A stretch of DNA of 40,113 nt. Source: Deinococcus aquaedulcis (GTDB taxonomy: Bacteria > Deinococcota > Deinococci > Deinococcales > Deinococcaceae). Of this stretch, positions 25,199-33,740 are shown piece by piece (position 1 is the stretch's first letter; every line of letters starts with the position of its first letter). The notes below the pieces were generated by a model. That model saw nothing but the letters and a program-made list of their open reading frames with translations. It searched no databases and had not been told where the DNA came from. The translations under genes and the position numbers were made by a program. Location: positions 1 to 40,113 of the forward strand of contig NZ_JAHRBL010000022.1 in NCBI RefSeq assembly GCF_019693445.1. Reading direction: 5' to 3'.

Positions 25199-25862
25199 TC
25201 AGCGTGACGTGACAGACCCGGCGCGCAGGCACTCACCTTCGCCGGAGTGGGCTGGGGGCGCCGCCCGACCCTCTGCCCAAAGGGCCACCCCGAACCAGAG
25301 CAGACTCAGGCCCATCGGCAGTGCGGCGACGCGTTGAAGCGGGTGCGGCAGGAGCGGCTGCCCCCACCATAAGCGCTCCGGCCCCGCGCGGCAGGACCCC
25401 GGCCCGCCAGCTGGCCAGGCCCAGTAGCAAGCCACCCACGATGTAGAGCCCACCGGAGAGGGGCGCGGCGGCGGCCAGCGTTCCCAATTCGACTGGGCCG
25501 GCCTGCCCGCTGAAAATTCCCAGGAAGCTCTGCACAAAGCCTGGGGCATCCGCCACCAGCAGCGGCAGCACCAAGGCTTCGACGAACGTGAAGGCCGCCA
25601 CCAGCACCAGCCAGAGCCCCAGCAGGAGAAAGCCGGCCAGCCCCAGCCACCCGGCCCGCTGAGCCTGCCGGGCATAAATGGCTGTGAGGCCCGGCAGACC
25701 GGCCAGCGCCATCAGCAGGGTCAGGGCATGAACGGTGGCCCAGCGCGGCGTGGTCACGGTGGCGAGCACTTCAGGGGGATGCAGGATCTGGACTGTCAGA
25801 AACAGCAGGCCAGCCGCAGCCAGTCCACCACTGCGCAGGAGCGTTGAGGGGGTGACGGTCAT
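25199..25862 (-). pseudogene. Frameshifted multi-spanning membrane protein
   Basis: The start at 25862 (MTVTPSTLLRSGGLAAAG) has AAGGAGG with good spacing. About five hydrophobic helices are seen up to LMVGAA. There the frame becomes alanine/arginine-rich, while the +1 frame continues a believable last helix (MGLSLLWFGVALWAEGRAA) to a stop at 25199. The likely slip site is a run of five Cs on the + strand at 25361-25365. A single indel explains it, so a sequencing error is possible. The family is unknown to me (about 220 residues, DUF4386-like in general character). It is convergent with the broken LuxR gene. Confidence 0.6.
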
Positions 25863-25920
25863 GGTTCCTCCTTGTGGGGCGCGCCCTTCGCGCGCCCTCA
25901 GGACCGTAGGCAACCAGATG

Positions 25921-25935
25921 GTGACGCGGCGTCAC
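25921..25935. promoter_or_regulatory. 15-bp palindrome upstream of the membrane protein gene
   Basis: GTGACGC-G-GCGTCAC is a perfect inverted repeat with a single central base, 59 bases upstream of the membrane-protein start; GTGATCAC (25944-25951) is a second small palindrome nearby. The position suits an operator, with unknown factor. Confidence 0.4.
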
Positions 25936-25951
25936 TAGATGTGGTGATCAC

Positions 25952-26477
25952 TGGTCGGGCGGCCTGGCCGCCCTTCCGCATCTCTGCTGTCGCCCGATCT
26001 GGGCCTCCGGTCCTCTCGGGCTGACCAAAAGAGGGGCGACTTCACCAGGCCGCTCAGCGTGGCCCCGTTTCTGGTCGGCTGTGCGCCATTCCCGGCAGGA
26101 ATTCTTCAGACAGCTGGGCAGGAGCCGCCCCGGCTGCGGGCCCGGCGCCGCCAGAAACCGCAGAGGTCCAGCAGTCAGCCTGCGGAGGTCAGGGGGACTG
26201 GCCCTGGCTCTGCGCCTCCCGGCTCTTCCCGGCACAGGCATGGCGCCATCAGGGCGCCCGGTTCACCGGGACAGCCGCAGCAGGCGGGCCGGCACTGACC
26301 GGTTACAAAAAAATGGGTTCCTTTTGAAGAGGTTGCCCCGCAGAGTGGTGGCGTGTTGAACCTGTCCATTCTGCTGGGCCAGAACTGTTCATGCGGCGCC
26401 CACCCACAGCCAAGTGGATTCAGGGCCGCAGCTTGCACGCCCGTCACCTGCACGACCTCGCCCATGGAACCGGCAGG
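25952..26477. other. Intergenic region without recognised features
   Basis: Over 500 bases with no believable gene on either strand. Open frames here are rich in Arg, Pro and Gly with no motif or start signal. It separates the decayed membrane protein gene from a single-pass membrane protein gene. Confidence 0.35.
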
Positions 26478-27317
26478 ATGGCGGTGAGCCCCCAGGCCTA
26501 CGCCGTTGCGTCCAGGCTGCCCCGGGTGGAATGGATAGGCCTGGCTCTGGTGCTGCTCGTGGGCGCCGCCTTGCTCATCTGGCGACCGCTGATGCCCTGG
26601 GCTCCTGATTACGCGCCTGCACAGGACCCGCAGCGCACCCTGCTGGGCCACGCCCTCGGCTTTCGTGGCCCGGTCAAACGCATGACTGTCCGGTATTACG
26701 CTGACACGACTACAGGGTATCCAGACGATTTGCCCAACGTCATCAACGTGATCGACCTTGCTCCCGATGGCCAGAGTGGACGCATCACGACGACTATTCA
26801 CACCGCCGCACATCTGGAGCAGCTCACGCCGTTCACCCATGCCTACAGCCGTTCGCTGCGCACCGTAGGCCAGACGGTCCTGGCGAGTGACGGGAACAAG
26901 GTCTATGAGCGCTATGTGTTCAGCGGCGGGTGTCTGCGCCGGGCAGACGACCTGATGTTCCGCGTGTTCCTCACCCAAACCTGCGACGAGGCGGGCCGGG
27001 TGCTGACGCGGCGCTGGCAGGGCGAGAGGGGCGAGCGCACGGTGCACTACCAGTGGGGCTGGAAGGGCCGCAGCGCCCGGCTCTCCTCAGGTGAGCGGCA
27101 GACCTACGATGAGTACGGCCACCTGAGGACCAGCACGCCGGCAACGGGTGAGACAGACCGCGTGAATCTCCTGGTGGACAGGCATGGGAACTGGGTGTCT
27201 GTGACCCTGGCCCACCGGTCTCCCTCGCCCGCTGAACTCTCCTTCCAGGCCGCCCACGATCCCCGGCTGAATTACAACCTCTTTACCCAGATCACCCGCG
27301 AGATTGAGTACCGGTAG
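26478..27317 (+). CDS. Hypothetical single-pass membrane protein with RHS-like Y-D-x-x-G-N pattern
   Basis: About 279 residues if the ATG at 26478 (MAVSPQAYAVASRLPRVEWI) is used; an ATG at 26391 would add 29 residues. One membrane helix follows (IGLALVLLVGAALLIW), so the remainder is probably outside the membrane. The extracytoplasmic part is beta-rich with repeats of the kind VHYQWGWKG and YDEYGHLRTST...VDRHGNWVSV, which recall single RHS/YD-type strands. Two cysteines (SGGCLRRADDL and TQTCDEAG) may form a disulphide. Not recognised. It abuts the truncated vWA gene on the other strand. Confidence 0.6.
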   Translation: MAVSPQAYAVASRLPRVEWIGLALVLLVGAALLIWRPLMPWAPDYAPAQDPQRTLLGHALGFRGPVKRMTVRYYADTTTGYPDDLPNVINVIDLAPDGQSGRITTTIHTAAHLEQLTPFTHAYSRSLRTVGQTVLASDGNKVYERYVFSGGCLRRADDLMFRVFLTQTCDEAGRVLTRRWQGERGERTVHYQWGWKGRSARLSSGERQTYDEYGHLRTSTPATGETDRVNLLVDRHGNWVSVTLAHRSPSPAELSFQAAHDPRLNYNLFTQITREIEYR

Positions 27318-27424
27318 GACCCGTGCAGGCCCCAGACTCAAGTGGGGTCTTGTCTGCGGGCGCGTTGGGGCTGGGAGGAGCCTCGGGTCGCATCGCCGCG
27401 TCAGCGGGAGAGGTAAGCCGCAAT

Positions 27425-27880
27425 TCATCTGGCGCAGGCGCTGAGCAGCACGACCCGGTTGAGGGCCTGCGGGTCGAGGTGCGCGGCCACCTGAGTGGCG
27501 CCTTCCAGCCAGCCGCCATGCAGGTTGGTCATGCCGCCTGCCTCAATCGTGTCCATGGCGCGGATGATGCCGGCCGGATCCGTGACAGGCTGGCTCGGCA
27601 CGACGACCCTGACCTCGTCGTCAAACGCAACCACGCTGACCTGGTCATTCAGCCCCATCTGACGCACGGCCGCGCCCGCGGCCTGCCTGGCCATGTGCAG
27701 TGGGTGGCCGCCCATTGAGCCGCTGCGGTCAATGACAAGGGCGAGGTTGAGAGGCGGGCGCCAGGCCGCATGGATGGGCACAGGGGCAGGGTGAACGCGG
27801 ATCAGCAGGGTGAGGTGGGTGGTCTGGCCGGCGGGCAGGGCGGGACGCAGGGCGCGCAGTTCAGGGGAGGGGGTTGTCAT
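27425..27880 (-). pseudogene. Truncated von Willebrand A domain protein
   Basis: A 151-residue product beginning MTTPSPELRALRPALPAG, with a beta-sandwich lead-in and then a vWA domain: MIDAS motif DRSGSM, a metal-site threonine in MTNLHGG, and the strand NRVVLLS. In family members the next residues are DGxxN, giving the last metal ligand and about 200 more residues. Here VVLLS runs into ACAR and a TGA, and no other frame continues the domain. The start overlaps the stop of the MerR-like gene as ATGA with GAGGAGA upstream. The loss of the 3' end probably came from a deletion next to 27425. Confidence 0.7.
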
Positions 27881-28458
27881 GGTGATCTCCTCAGCCCGTC
27901 AAGGGCGTCCAGCAGGGTGCGGGCGAGTTGGTCCTGCTCCAGGCGGCTGCTGGGCAATCGGGCGTCAGCGCGGACGAGCAGTTCAAGGCCGGGTGCCAGG
28001 GTCAGGCGCGTCAGGTGTTCGGGGCTGGGCAGGTCGCGGGGAGCGGGCGCAGCGGCCCGGGCGGGGGCACCGGCGCTCAGGGTTTTGAGGTAGTCCAGTG
28101 CCGGATTGCTGGGCTGCAAATCCAGCTGTTCACCGGTCAGCAGGGCTTCGAGGTCTGGGTCAGCGCGGAACTGCAGGGTGTCGCGCAGGGCGGCGGCGCC
28201 GTGCCCGGCGGCCATCAGTTTTCGCAAGGCGAGCAGTTGCAGCAGGTGCCGGCGGGTGTAGCGGGCCTCGCGGCCTTCCCGGAGAGGTTCGTCGAGCAGG
28301 CGCTCGGTGGTGTAGTGGCGAACCAAGCGGGCGTTGACGTCGTCCTTGGCACGCCCTGCCTTATCAAGGGGCAGGAGATGGGGAAGGTAGGTATTGGCGG
28401 TGCTGACCAGGGCGTCAAGGTTGCCCGACCAGCTCTGGGGGAGGAACGGCGCTGACAT
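27877..28458 (-). CDS. MerR-like DNA-binding protein, operon partner of a vWA protein
   Basis: A 193-residue protein (start MSAPFLPQSWSGNLDALVST). Residues about 40-90 form a MerR-type winged helix (LVRHYTTERLLDEPLREG, then RRHLLQLLALRKLMAAGHG). After an Ala/Pro linker, the C-terminus has a second small domain (HLTRLTLAPGLELLVRADAR). The start at 28458 is favoured over 28479 because TTGACA-17 bp-TACGCT ends five bases before it. A 26-bp inverted repeat covers that promoter, pointing to autoregulation. It is translationally coupled to the vWA gene; such pairs are likely regulator/sensor units, but the vWA partner here is truncated. Confidence 0.72.
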   Translation of the reverse strand: MSAPFLPQSWSGNLDALVSTANTYLPHLLPLDKAGRAKDDVNARLVRHYTTERLLDEPLREGREARYTRRHLLQLLALRKLMAAGHGAAALRDTLQFRADPDLEALLTGEQLDLQPSNPALDYLKTLSAGAPARAAAPAPRDLPSPEHLTRLTLAPGLELLVRADARLPSSRLEQDQLARTLLDALDGLRRSP

Positions 28459-28463
28459 GACAG

Positions 28464-28495
28464 AGCGTAATACTGACAATTCGGGTTGTCAATAT
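28464..28495 (-). promoter_or_regulatory. Promoter and 26-bp inverted repeat upstream of MerR-like gene
   Basis: On the + strand ATACTGACAA (28470-28479) and TTGTCAATAT (28486-28495) are inverted arms matching at nine of ten positions with a 6-base spacer. On the minus strand the right arm contains the -35 TTGACA (28492-28487); the -10 TACGCT lies at 28469-28464. The repeat thus covers the -35 and the spacer. Confidence 0.65.
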
Positions 28496-28878
28496 CAATC
28501 TCGTATGTTGAAAAATGGTGCAGGAAGATCCTGTAGCGCGGGTGCTTCAGACCCCATTACAGCTCTGCGGCAAAATCGCGCGGCGTCGCCAGTCAGGGCG
28601 GCCCCATCAAGCGCGGTCAGCGCTTGACACCACAGGTCATCTGTTGGCGGCGCTGACACGTACGGCAACCGGCACACCGTGACCAGGCGGCCGTCCCGAA
28701 CCCCGAAGCGCCTGTTGCCAAGGGTGTACAGCCGGGCCTGCCCGGCACACATCCGCAGGAAGCGTGCCCGGCGCAGCAGCCGGGCGAGGTGCTGGGCCGC
28801 CGCCGACCAGCGGAGGTTGTCTGCAGAGCATCCCTGGAACTGTGAGATGGCGTGTGCGGTCAAAGGGCCATGGGTCAT
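28495..28878 (-). CDS. Hypothetical protein, 127 residues
   Basis: Starts MTHGPLTAHAISQFQGCSAD with AGGAGG eight bases upstream of the ATG, good evidence that it is translated. The middle, HLARLLRRARFLRMCAG, is a basic helix, and RLYTLGNRRFGVRDGRLVTVCRLPY looks like a small beta-sheet. No signal peptide or membrane segment. I do not recognise a family. Its stop coincides with the end of the inverted repeat that controls the next gene, so the two are probably transcribed separately. Confidence 0.6.
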   Translation of the reverse strand: MTHGPLTAHAISQFQGCSADNLRWSAAAQHLARLLRRARFLRMCAGQARLYTLGNRRFGVRDGRLVTVCRLPYVSAPPTDDLWCQALTALDGAALTGDAARFCRRAVMGSEAPALQDLPAPFFNIRD

Positions 28879-29162
28879 CGTCGTTCCTCCTGCGCCGCCA
28901 TGTCAGACGCCAGTGCAGCGTTCAGTGACGCGCGGCAACGCGGCCAGAGACGTCATCCGCTGACGCTGACGCCGTGCATGCTGAGAGATGCCGCGACCTG
29001 TGTGCCCTGCACGCCGCAAGGCGACCTGCATCACGACCTGACCACCCCCAACTGCCCAGAGACCACCCACCGCGCTGGCTGGACGGAAGAGCAGGGGATT
29101 GAGCTGCCGCCATGTGCAACCCGGCTCACTGTGTTGCCCGGCGGCTCTCCCCCTCATTGTCC
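28879..29162. other. Intergenic region without recognised features
   Basis: No supported gene in about 280 bases between a minus-strand hypothetical gene and the palindromes upstream of the WYL regulator. Confidence 0.35.
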
Positions 29163-29182
29163 AGACTCAGAATTCTGAGTCT
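29163..29182. promoter_or_regulatory. Perfect 20-bp palindrome
   Basis: AGACTCAGAA is followed directly by its exact reverse complement TTCTGAGTCT, with no central spacer. It lies 84 bases before the WYL regulator start. Without a loop or T-run it is not a terminator; a dimeric protein binding site is the simplest reading. A further 10-bp palindrome ATCAATTGAT and two copies of TTCATATC lie between it and the next operator. Confidence 0.5.
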
Positions 29183-29226
29183 AACCACTTCATATCAATT
29201 GATTAAGATGAACTATTTCATATCCT

Positions 29227-29259
29227 TGTGCTGAGGAGTTGTCAGCACATTCATACCGT
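29227..29259 (+). promoter_or_regulatory. Operator and leaderless -10 of WYL regulator
   Basis: TGTGCTGA (29227-29234) and TCAGCACA (29242-29249) are perfect 8-base inverted arms with a 7-base spacer. TACCGT (29254-29259) follows, six bases before the ATG at 29266, so the repeat sits where a -35 would be. This suggests autoregulation of a leaderless transcript. Confidence 0.6.
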
Positions 29260-29265
29260 CTGCGT

Positions 29266-30264
29266 ATGACCGCTCGCCGCTCTTCCGAAACCGCGACAGC
29301 GCCCCGCAGCTGGCAGAAATCACACCGCCTCACCGATCTCGTCGCTGAATTGCAGGCCCGGCCGCAATCCACGGCCGAACTCGCCCGCCATTTCGGCGTG
29401 GGGCAACGCAGCGTTCAGCGGGACCTGGAAGCGCTCCGGGCCATGGGGTACCCTGTGCAGGAAGGCCCGCCCGGGCAGTACTACATTCCCCGCAACGGCA
29501 CCCTGCTGCGCCCAGCAGAAGTTCTGGCTGCCTACACGGCGCTGCGTCTGGCCCACCACCATTCCCCAGCGCTGGGCGGCCACTACCGCCGCGCCCTGCA
29601 CAGCCTGTCACTGGCCCTGCCAGAGCGCGTGCGCCACACCCTGAATGCCAGCATCCGCACGGGCAGCCAGGGCCTGTTCACCGACCGCCAGATGGAGGTG
29701 ATTGCCGCCGCGTGGCTCGACGGGCAAGTGATGAGGTTCGACCACCGGGAGCGCAGCGGCATTCTGCGTGCAGGCTTGGAACTGTGCGTGTACTTCGTGG
29801 AGCTCAGCCGCACCAACCTTGCGCCGTTCGTGATTGGCCTGAACAGGCAGTCTGGCACCATTGAAACCTACAAGCTCGCGCGCATGAGCAACCTGCACCT
29901 GCTGGCCGAACGGTACGAGATGGATCCTGACTTTGACCCGCAGGCGTACCTGTCTGATGCCTGGGGCGTCATTGGCGGTGAGGACACCGTGGCCGTCACT
30001 GTGCGCTTCGAGCCAGACGCCGCCTACCGGGTGCTGGAAGGTGGGTTTCCGCAGTCCACCCTGATTCGGGGAGACGGCTTCGTGGACCTTGAATTCCGCG
30101 CGGGCATAGACGAAACCGGGCTGCCCTGCGAACTGATGCCGTTCCTGCTCAGCTGGGGCGCACGGGCCGAGGTGCTCTCCCCACCGGAAGTGCGCCGCGC
30201 CTGGCTGGCCGAACTGCGTGACGCGCTGGACCGGTTTGACCGGACGGCCCAGGCTGCCTGTTGA
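29266..30264 (+). CDS. HTH/WYL-domain transcriptional regulator
   Basis: A 332-residue protein. The N-terminal HTH_11/DeoR-like winged helix spans about 18-75 (RLTDLVAELQARPQSTAELARHFGVGQRSVQRDLEALRAMGYPV in outline). The WYL domain lies near 145-235 but is atypical: the WYL tripeptide itself is replaced around CVYFVELSR. A WCX-like C-terminal domain follows (VAVTVRFEPDAAYRVLEGGF) with LLSWGARAEVLSPPEVR at the end. WYL proteins often sense nucleic-acid or stress ligands and may control defence or repair genes. The start at 29266 is set by the TACCGT box; the longer frame would begin inside the operator. Confidence 0.85.
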   Translation: MTARRSSETATAPRSWQKSHRLTDLVAELQARPQSTAELARHFGVGQRSVQRDLEALRAMGYPVQEGPPGQYYIPRNGTLLRPAEVLAAYTALRLAHHHSPALGGHYRRALHSLSLALPERVRHTLNASIRTGSQGLFTDRQMEVIAAAWLDGQVMRFDHRERSGILRAGLELCVYFVELSRTNLAPFVIGLNRQSGTIETYKLARMSNLHLLAERYEMDPDFDPQAYLSDAWGVIGGEDTVAVTVRFEPDAAYRVLEGGFPQSTLIRGDGFVDLEFRAGIDETGLPCELMPFLLSWGARAEVLSPPEVRRAWLAELRDALDRFDRTAQAAC

Positions 30265-30305
30265 AGGTCCTCAAGGGGGAGCAGCCCTGGATGGCCCGAA
30301 AAGCA

Positions 30306-30337
30306 GGGCAGAGGGGCAGGAAGCCGTCCCTCTGCCC
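30306..30337. terminator. Bidirectional terminator between WYL regulator and GH1 gene
   Basis: Perfect 10-base arms GGGCAGAGGG (30306-30315) and CCCTCTGCCC (30328-30337). On the minus strand the stem is followed by TGCTTTTC, so it probably ends GH1 transcription; on the + strand it follows the WYL stop by 41 bases. Confidence 0.65.
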
Positions 30338-30454
30338 TTCCATGATGGCGCCACGCTGGGCGCACCCGGAGGATGACAGGGTGATCGCAACGCAAGGCCC
30401 TCATGCCAGAGAGGGATACGGCTGGCACATAGACCGGGGCCAACCACCAACGCC

Positions 30455-31792
30455 CTAGCGCCGCTGCTGCATGAACGCCCGGTACCACTTGGCACTGTCT
30501 TTCAGGGTTCGCTGCTGCGTGGCGTCATCCACGTGAACGATGCCGAACCGCTTGCTGTACCCAAACGCCCACTCGTAATTGTCCATCAGGCTCCAGGCAA
30601 AGTAGCCCTTCACGGGCACGCCGTCCTGCATCGCCCGGCGCAGGGCCTGCAGATGCGTCTGAAGAAACCGCACGCGCGCTTCATCGTGCACCTCGCCGCG
30701 CACCAGCTGGTCCTCAAACGCGCCGCCATTCTCCGTGATGTAGTACTTGGGGACCTGGTACGTCCGGTGCAGGTCGGTGAGCAGGCCATACAGCCCTTCC
30801 GGGTAGACCTCCCAGTCCATGGCCGTCCGTTGAATGTCCGGGGAGGGGGGCCCGGCGCGGCTGGCGCCTTCGCGGCTGACCCATTGCCGGAAGTAGTAAT
30901 TCGCGCCCAGAAAATCGAGCGGCTCTTTCGCGCCCTGCAGGGCAGCAGGCTCGATCTCGGGCATGTACGCGCCGTACTGTTCGGCCGCGAGCGCCGGAAA
31001 CGTGCCCCGCAACACCGGGTCGAGGTACCACCCGTTGATCTTCTCATCCACCAGCCGCGCGGCCAGCAGGTCCTCCGGTTGATCTGTCGCGGCGTCCACC
31101 GGGTACAGATTCAGCACGGTGCCCAGTTCGGCTTTTGTGTTCTGCGCCCGCAGCGCCCGGACCGCGCTGCCGTGCGCGAGTTGGATGTGGTACGACGCTG
31201 AGAGCGCCGCGCGCAGATCCTGCTGGCCTGGGGCATGCCGGCCCACGTGGTAGCCCAGCTCGGCGGTGCACCAGGGCTCATTGAAGGTGGCGTAGCTGGC
31301 CACCCGGTCGCCGAGCCGGGCGTGGACGGTCAGCGCGTACTCGGTAAACCAACGAACGATGTCCGGGTTGGGCCAGCCGCCCCGGTCCTGCAGGGCCTGC
31401 GGCAGATCCCAGTGGTACAGCGTGACATGAGGTTGTAGGCCCCTGGCCAGGGCGCCGTCCACCAGGCGGTCGTAGAACTCCAGGCCCTGCACGTTCACCG
31501 GCCCCGTGCCGCGCGGCAGGACCCGGGGCCACGCCACACTGAAGTGGCACGCGTTGAGGTCCAGGGCCGCAATCAGATCCAGGTCGGACGCCCAGCGGTG
31601 GTAGAGACCGCAGGCCACGTCACCCGAAGTGCCGTCCAGGATCTTGCCCGGCACCCGGCTGTAGGTGTCCCAGATGGACGGGCCACGGCCGTCGTCCTGC
31701 GCGGCCCCCTCAATCTGATAGGCGCTGCTGGCCACGCCCCACACGAAATCCTTGGGAAAGCGGGCTTCCGGCAGAGGGGTCATTCTGGACAT
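30455..31792 (-). CDS. bgl: GH1 family beta-glucosidase
   Basis: A 445-residue family 1 glycoside hydrolase of normal length. The N-terminal signature FPKDFVWGVASSAYQIEGA is complete, TFNEPW carries the acid/base (E172) and YITENGG the nucleophile (E354). The subsite tryptophans are in AWSLMDNYEWAFGYSKRFG near the C-terminus. No signal peptide is seen, so it acts in the cytoplasm on imported beta-glycosides. The ATG at 31792 has GAGGAG seven bases upstream. It stands alone, with no sugar transporter in the window; the divergent MFS gene belongs to a drug-exporter branch. Confidence 0.93.
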   Translation of the reverse strand: MSRMTPLPEARFPKDFVWGVASSAYQIEGAAQDDGRGPSIWDTYSRVPGKILDGTSGDVACGLYHRWASDLDLIAALDLNACHFSVAWPRVLPRGTGPVNVQGLEFYDRLVDGALARGLQPHVTLYHWDLPQALQDRGGWPNPDIVRWFTEYALTVHARLGDRVASYATFNEPWCTAELGYHVGRHAPGQQDLRAALSASYHIQLAHGSAVRALRAQNTKAELGTVLNLYPVDAATDQPEDLLAARLVDEKINGWYLDPVLRGTFPALAAEQYGAYMPEIEPAALQGAKEPLDFLGANYYFRQWVSREGASRAGPPSPDIQRTAMDWEVYPEGLYGLLTDLHRTYQVPKYYITENGGAFEDQLVRGEVHDEARVRFLQTHLQALRRAMQDGVPVKGYFAWSLMDNYEWAFGYSKRFGIVHVDDATQQRTLKDSAKWYRAFMQQRR

Positions 31793-32305
31793 GGGTGCTC
31801 CTCGTGTGCGGGCTTTCGGTCGGGGGCAGCAGCGTGGGGCGCGGGGGCCTGCTGCTGGGTGACGGGTGAGGTCTGCTGCGGCCTGTGCCCTCAGAGGCCT
31901 GGGCGAATGGACCACCCTGACAAGACCTTAGGCGCCGCAGGTGGGGGCCGGTCTGCCCTAGCCCACTCCAGGACGGGCACCTGAAGCGGGTCGGCTCTGG
32001 CGTGGGGCCTGGGCGCCGCTGGACTGGATTGGCGTAAACGGGCCGGGCAGTCACCGTCCCTGCCAGCGCTTCCTTCGCACCCAGGGACACCCTCGGACTT
32101 GCCGGCAGGTCATGAATCTGCCATGTTTTGTGGTTCCTACGTCCCCTGCTCGCCCAGCAGGGCCTGCGCCCCCTCCATTCCTCAGGGGGCATAACTGCCG
32201 GGAAGAAACGCCTCGCGGGGTATGCCGGCCCGGCCTGGGCTCAGAAGGTGGTCGAGGCAGTCGCTGCCCGCCGGCTGTCCGTTACACTGCCCCGGTTCTC
32301 TGCGT
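31793..32305. other. Divergent intergenic region between GH1 and MFS genes
   Basis: About 510 bases that must contain both promoters. I found no LacI-type operator. TACACT at 32284-32289 could be the -10 of the MFS gene, giving a short leader. Nothing else stands out. Confidence 0.35.
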
Positions 32306-33574
32306 ATGACGACCCCTTCCTCGCCTCCAGATGCCTTCGCTGCCCTGCGATTCCCGGATTTCCGGCGCTTGCTGGTGGCCTCCGCCAGCGCCTCGTTTGC
32401 CGGCACGGCCTTTGCCGTGGTCATCGGTTATCAGGTGTATGCCCTGACCAGAAGCCCACTCATGCTGGGCCTTCTGGGGGTTGCCACGGCCCTGCCCACC
32501 CTGAGCCTCGCGCTGCTGGGCGGCCACTATGCCGACCGCCTGGACCGCCGCCGCATTCTGCTGGTGACGCGCGCCCTGCTGGTGCTGGGCGGCCTGGCGT
32601 TCGCCGCGCTCTCCCAGGCTGGTCCGGCCACCAGTGTGGCGGGACTGTTTCTGCTGGTGGTGATGCTAGGCTTCGCGCGGGGCTTCGGTGACCCGGCCGC
32701 CAGCGCCTTTGAAACGCGCATCGTGCCGCCCAGCGTCTACGTCAATGCCTCCGCGTGGCTGGGCAGCGTGGGACAGGTGGCGGGCATTCTGGGCCCCACA
32801 CTGGCGGGCCTGTTCCTGGCGCGGTTTGAGGCGAGCGGCACCTACCTGCTGATGGCCGCCCTGTATGCCGCGTCCTGGCTGGCCCTGAGGCAGATGCCGC
32901 GCCTGCCGCCTACTGTGTCCAGTCGGGAAGAAGGGGTCCGGGCCAGCATTCAGGCGGGGCTGCGTTTCGTGCGGCGGGACCAGGTGCTGTTTGGATCCAT
33001 GGCCCTGGACCTCCTGGCGGTGCTGTTCGGCGGCGCTCTTGCCCTGCTGCCGGTCTTTGCGACCGACATTCTGAACGTCGGTCCAGGGGGCCTGGGCGTC
33101 CTGATGGCCGCGCCGTCTGTGGGCGCCCTGCTGGTCATGCTCTGGATGACGCGTCAGCCGCCTCTGAACCGCACCGGTGTGTGGCTGGTGCTGAGCATTG
33201 CCGGTTTTGGCCTCAGCATGCTGCTCTTCGGCGTCTCTCAGGTGTTCTGGCTCTCGTGGCTGGCCCTGGCGCTCAGCGGCGTGTTCGACGGCGTCAACAT
33301 GCTCATTCGCCGCGCCATTGTGCGCACACGCACGCCTGACCATATGCGCGGCCGGGTCGGTGCCGTCAGTCTGGTGTTTATCGGGACAAGTAACGAAATC
33401 GGCGCGCTGGAAAGTGGGGTCGCCTCACACTATCTGGGCGTGGTGCGCGCCACGGTGCTGGGCGGCCTGCTGACTGTGGCACTCGCCGGAGGCGCCACGT
33501 GGCACTGGCGGGCCCTGATGACCTGGGAACTCCGGCATGAGCAGGGGCAGCAGGACCCTCCACCCGCGGCGTAG
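32306..33574 (+). CDS. MFS transporter, EntS/DHA3-like exporter
   Basis: A 422-residue twelve-helix transporter starting MTTPSSPPDAFAALRFPDFR. The DHA3/EntS branch is suggested by the N-terminal ALRFPDFRRLLVASASASFAGTAF pattern, GGHYADRLDRRRIL in the first loop and the long central loop. EntS-like proteins export siderophores, and others in this branch export macrolides; the actual substrate is unknown. The start at 32306 agrees with the family N-terminus; the extra 28 codons upstream look non-coding. The C-terminus is polar (HEQGQQDPPPAA). Confidence 0.85.
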   Translation: MTTPSSPPDAFAALRFPDFRRLLVASASASFAGTAFAVVIGYQVYALTRSPLMLGLLGVATALPTLSLALLGGHYADRLDRRRILLVTRALLVLGGLAFAALSQAGPATSVAGLFLLVVMLGFARGFGDPAASAFETRIVPPSVYVNASAWLGSVGQVAGILGPTLAGLFLARFEASGTYLLMAALYAASWLALRQMPRLPPTVSSREEGVRASIQAGLRFVRRDQVLFGSMALDLLAVLFGGALALLPVFATDILNVGPGGLGVLMAAPSVGALLVMLWMTRQPPLNRTGVWLVLSIAGFGLSMLLFGVSQVFWLSWLALALSGVFDGVNMLIRRAIVRTRTPDHMRGRVGAVSLVFIGTSNEIGALESGVASHYLGVVRATVLGGLLTVALAGGATWHWRALMTWELRHEQGQQDPPPAA

Positions 33575-33740
33575 GGGCGCGGTGCGCTGGGGGGCTGCCG
33601 GCAAGCCCTGTGAGAAGAGGCCGGCGTCGGAACAGGCTGGGGCGCCTGAGCGGGCCTCAGGTCTGTTCCGATGCAGCGGGTCATCAGGGCCGGTACTGAA
33701 GCTTCCAGAGACCAGTCACCCTGAAGCGGAAGCCCGCTGC

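Noticed and set aside
27330..27347. Terminator after the single-pass membrane protein (CCCCA/TGGGG)
   Set aside because: Only five base pairs and no clear T-run; too weak to call.
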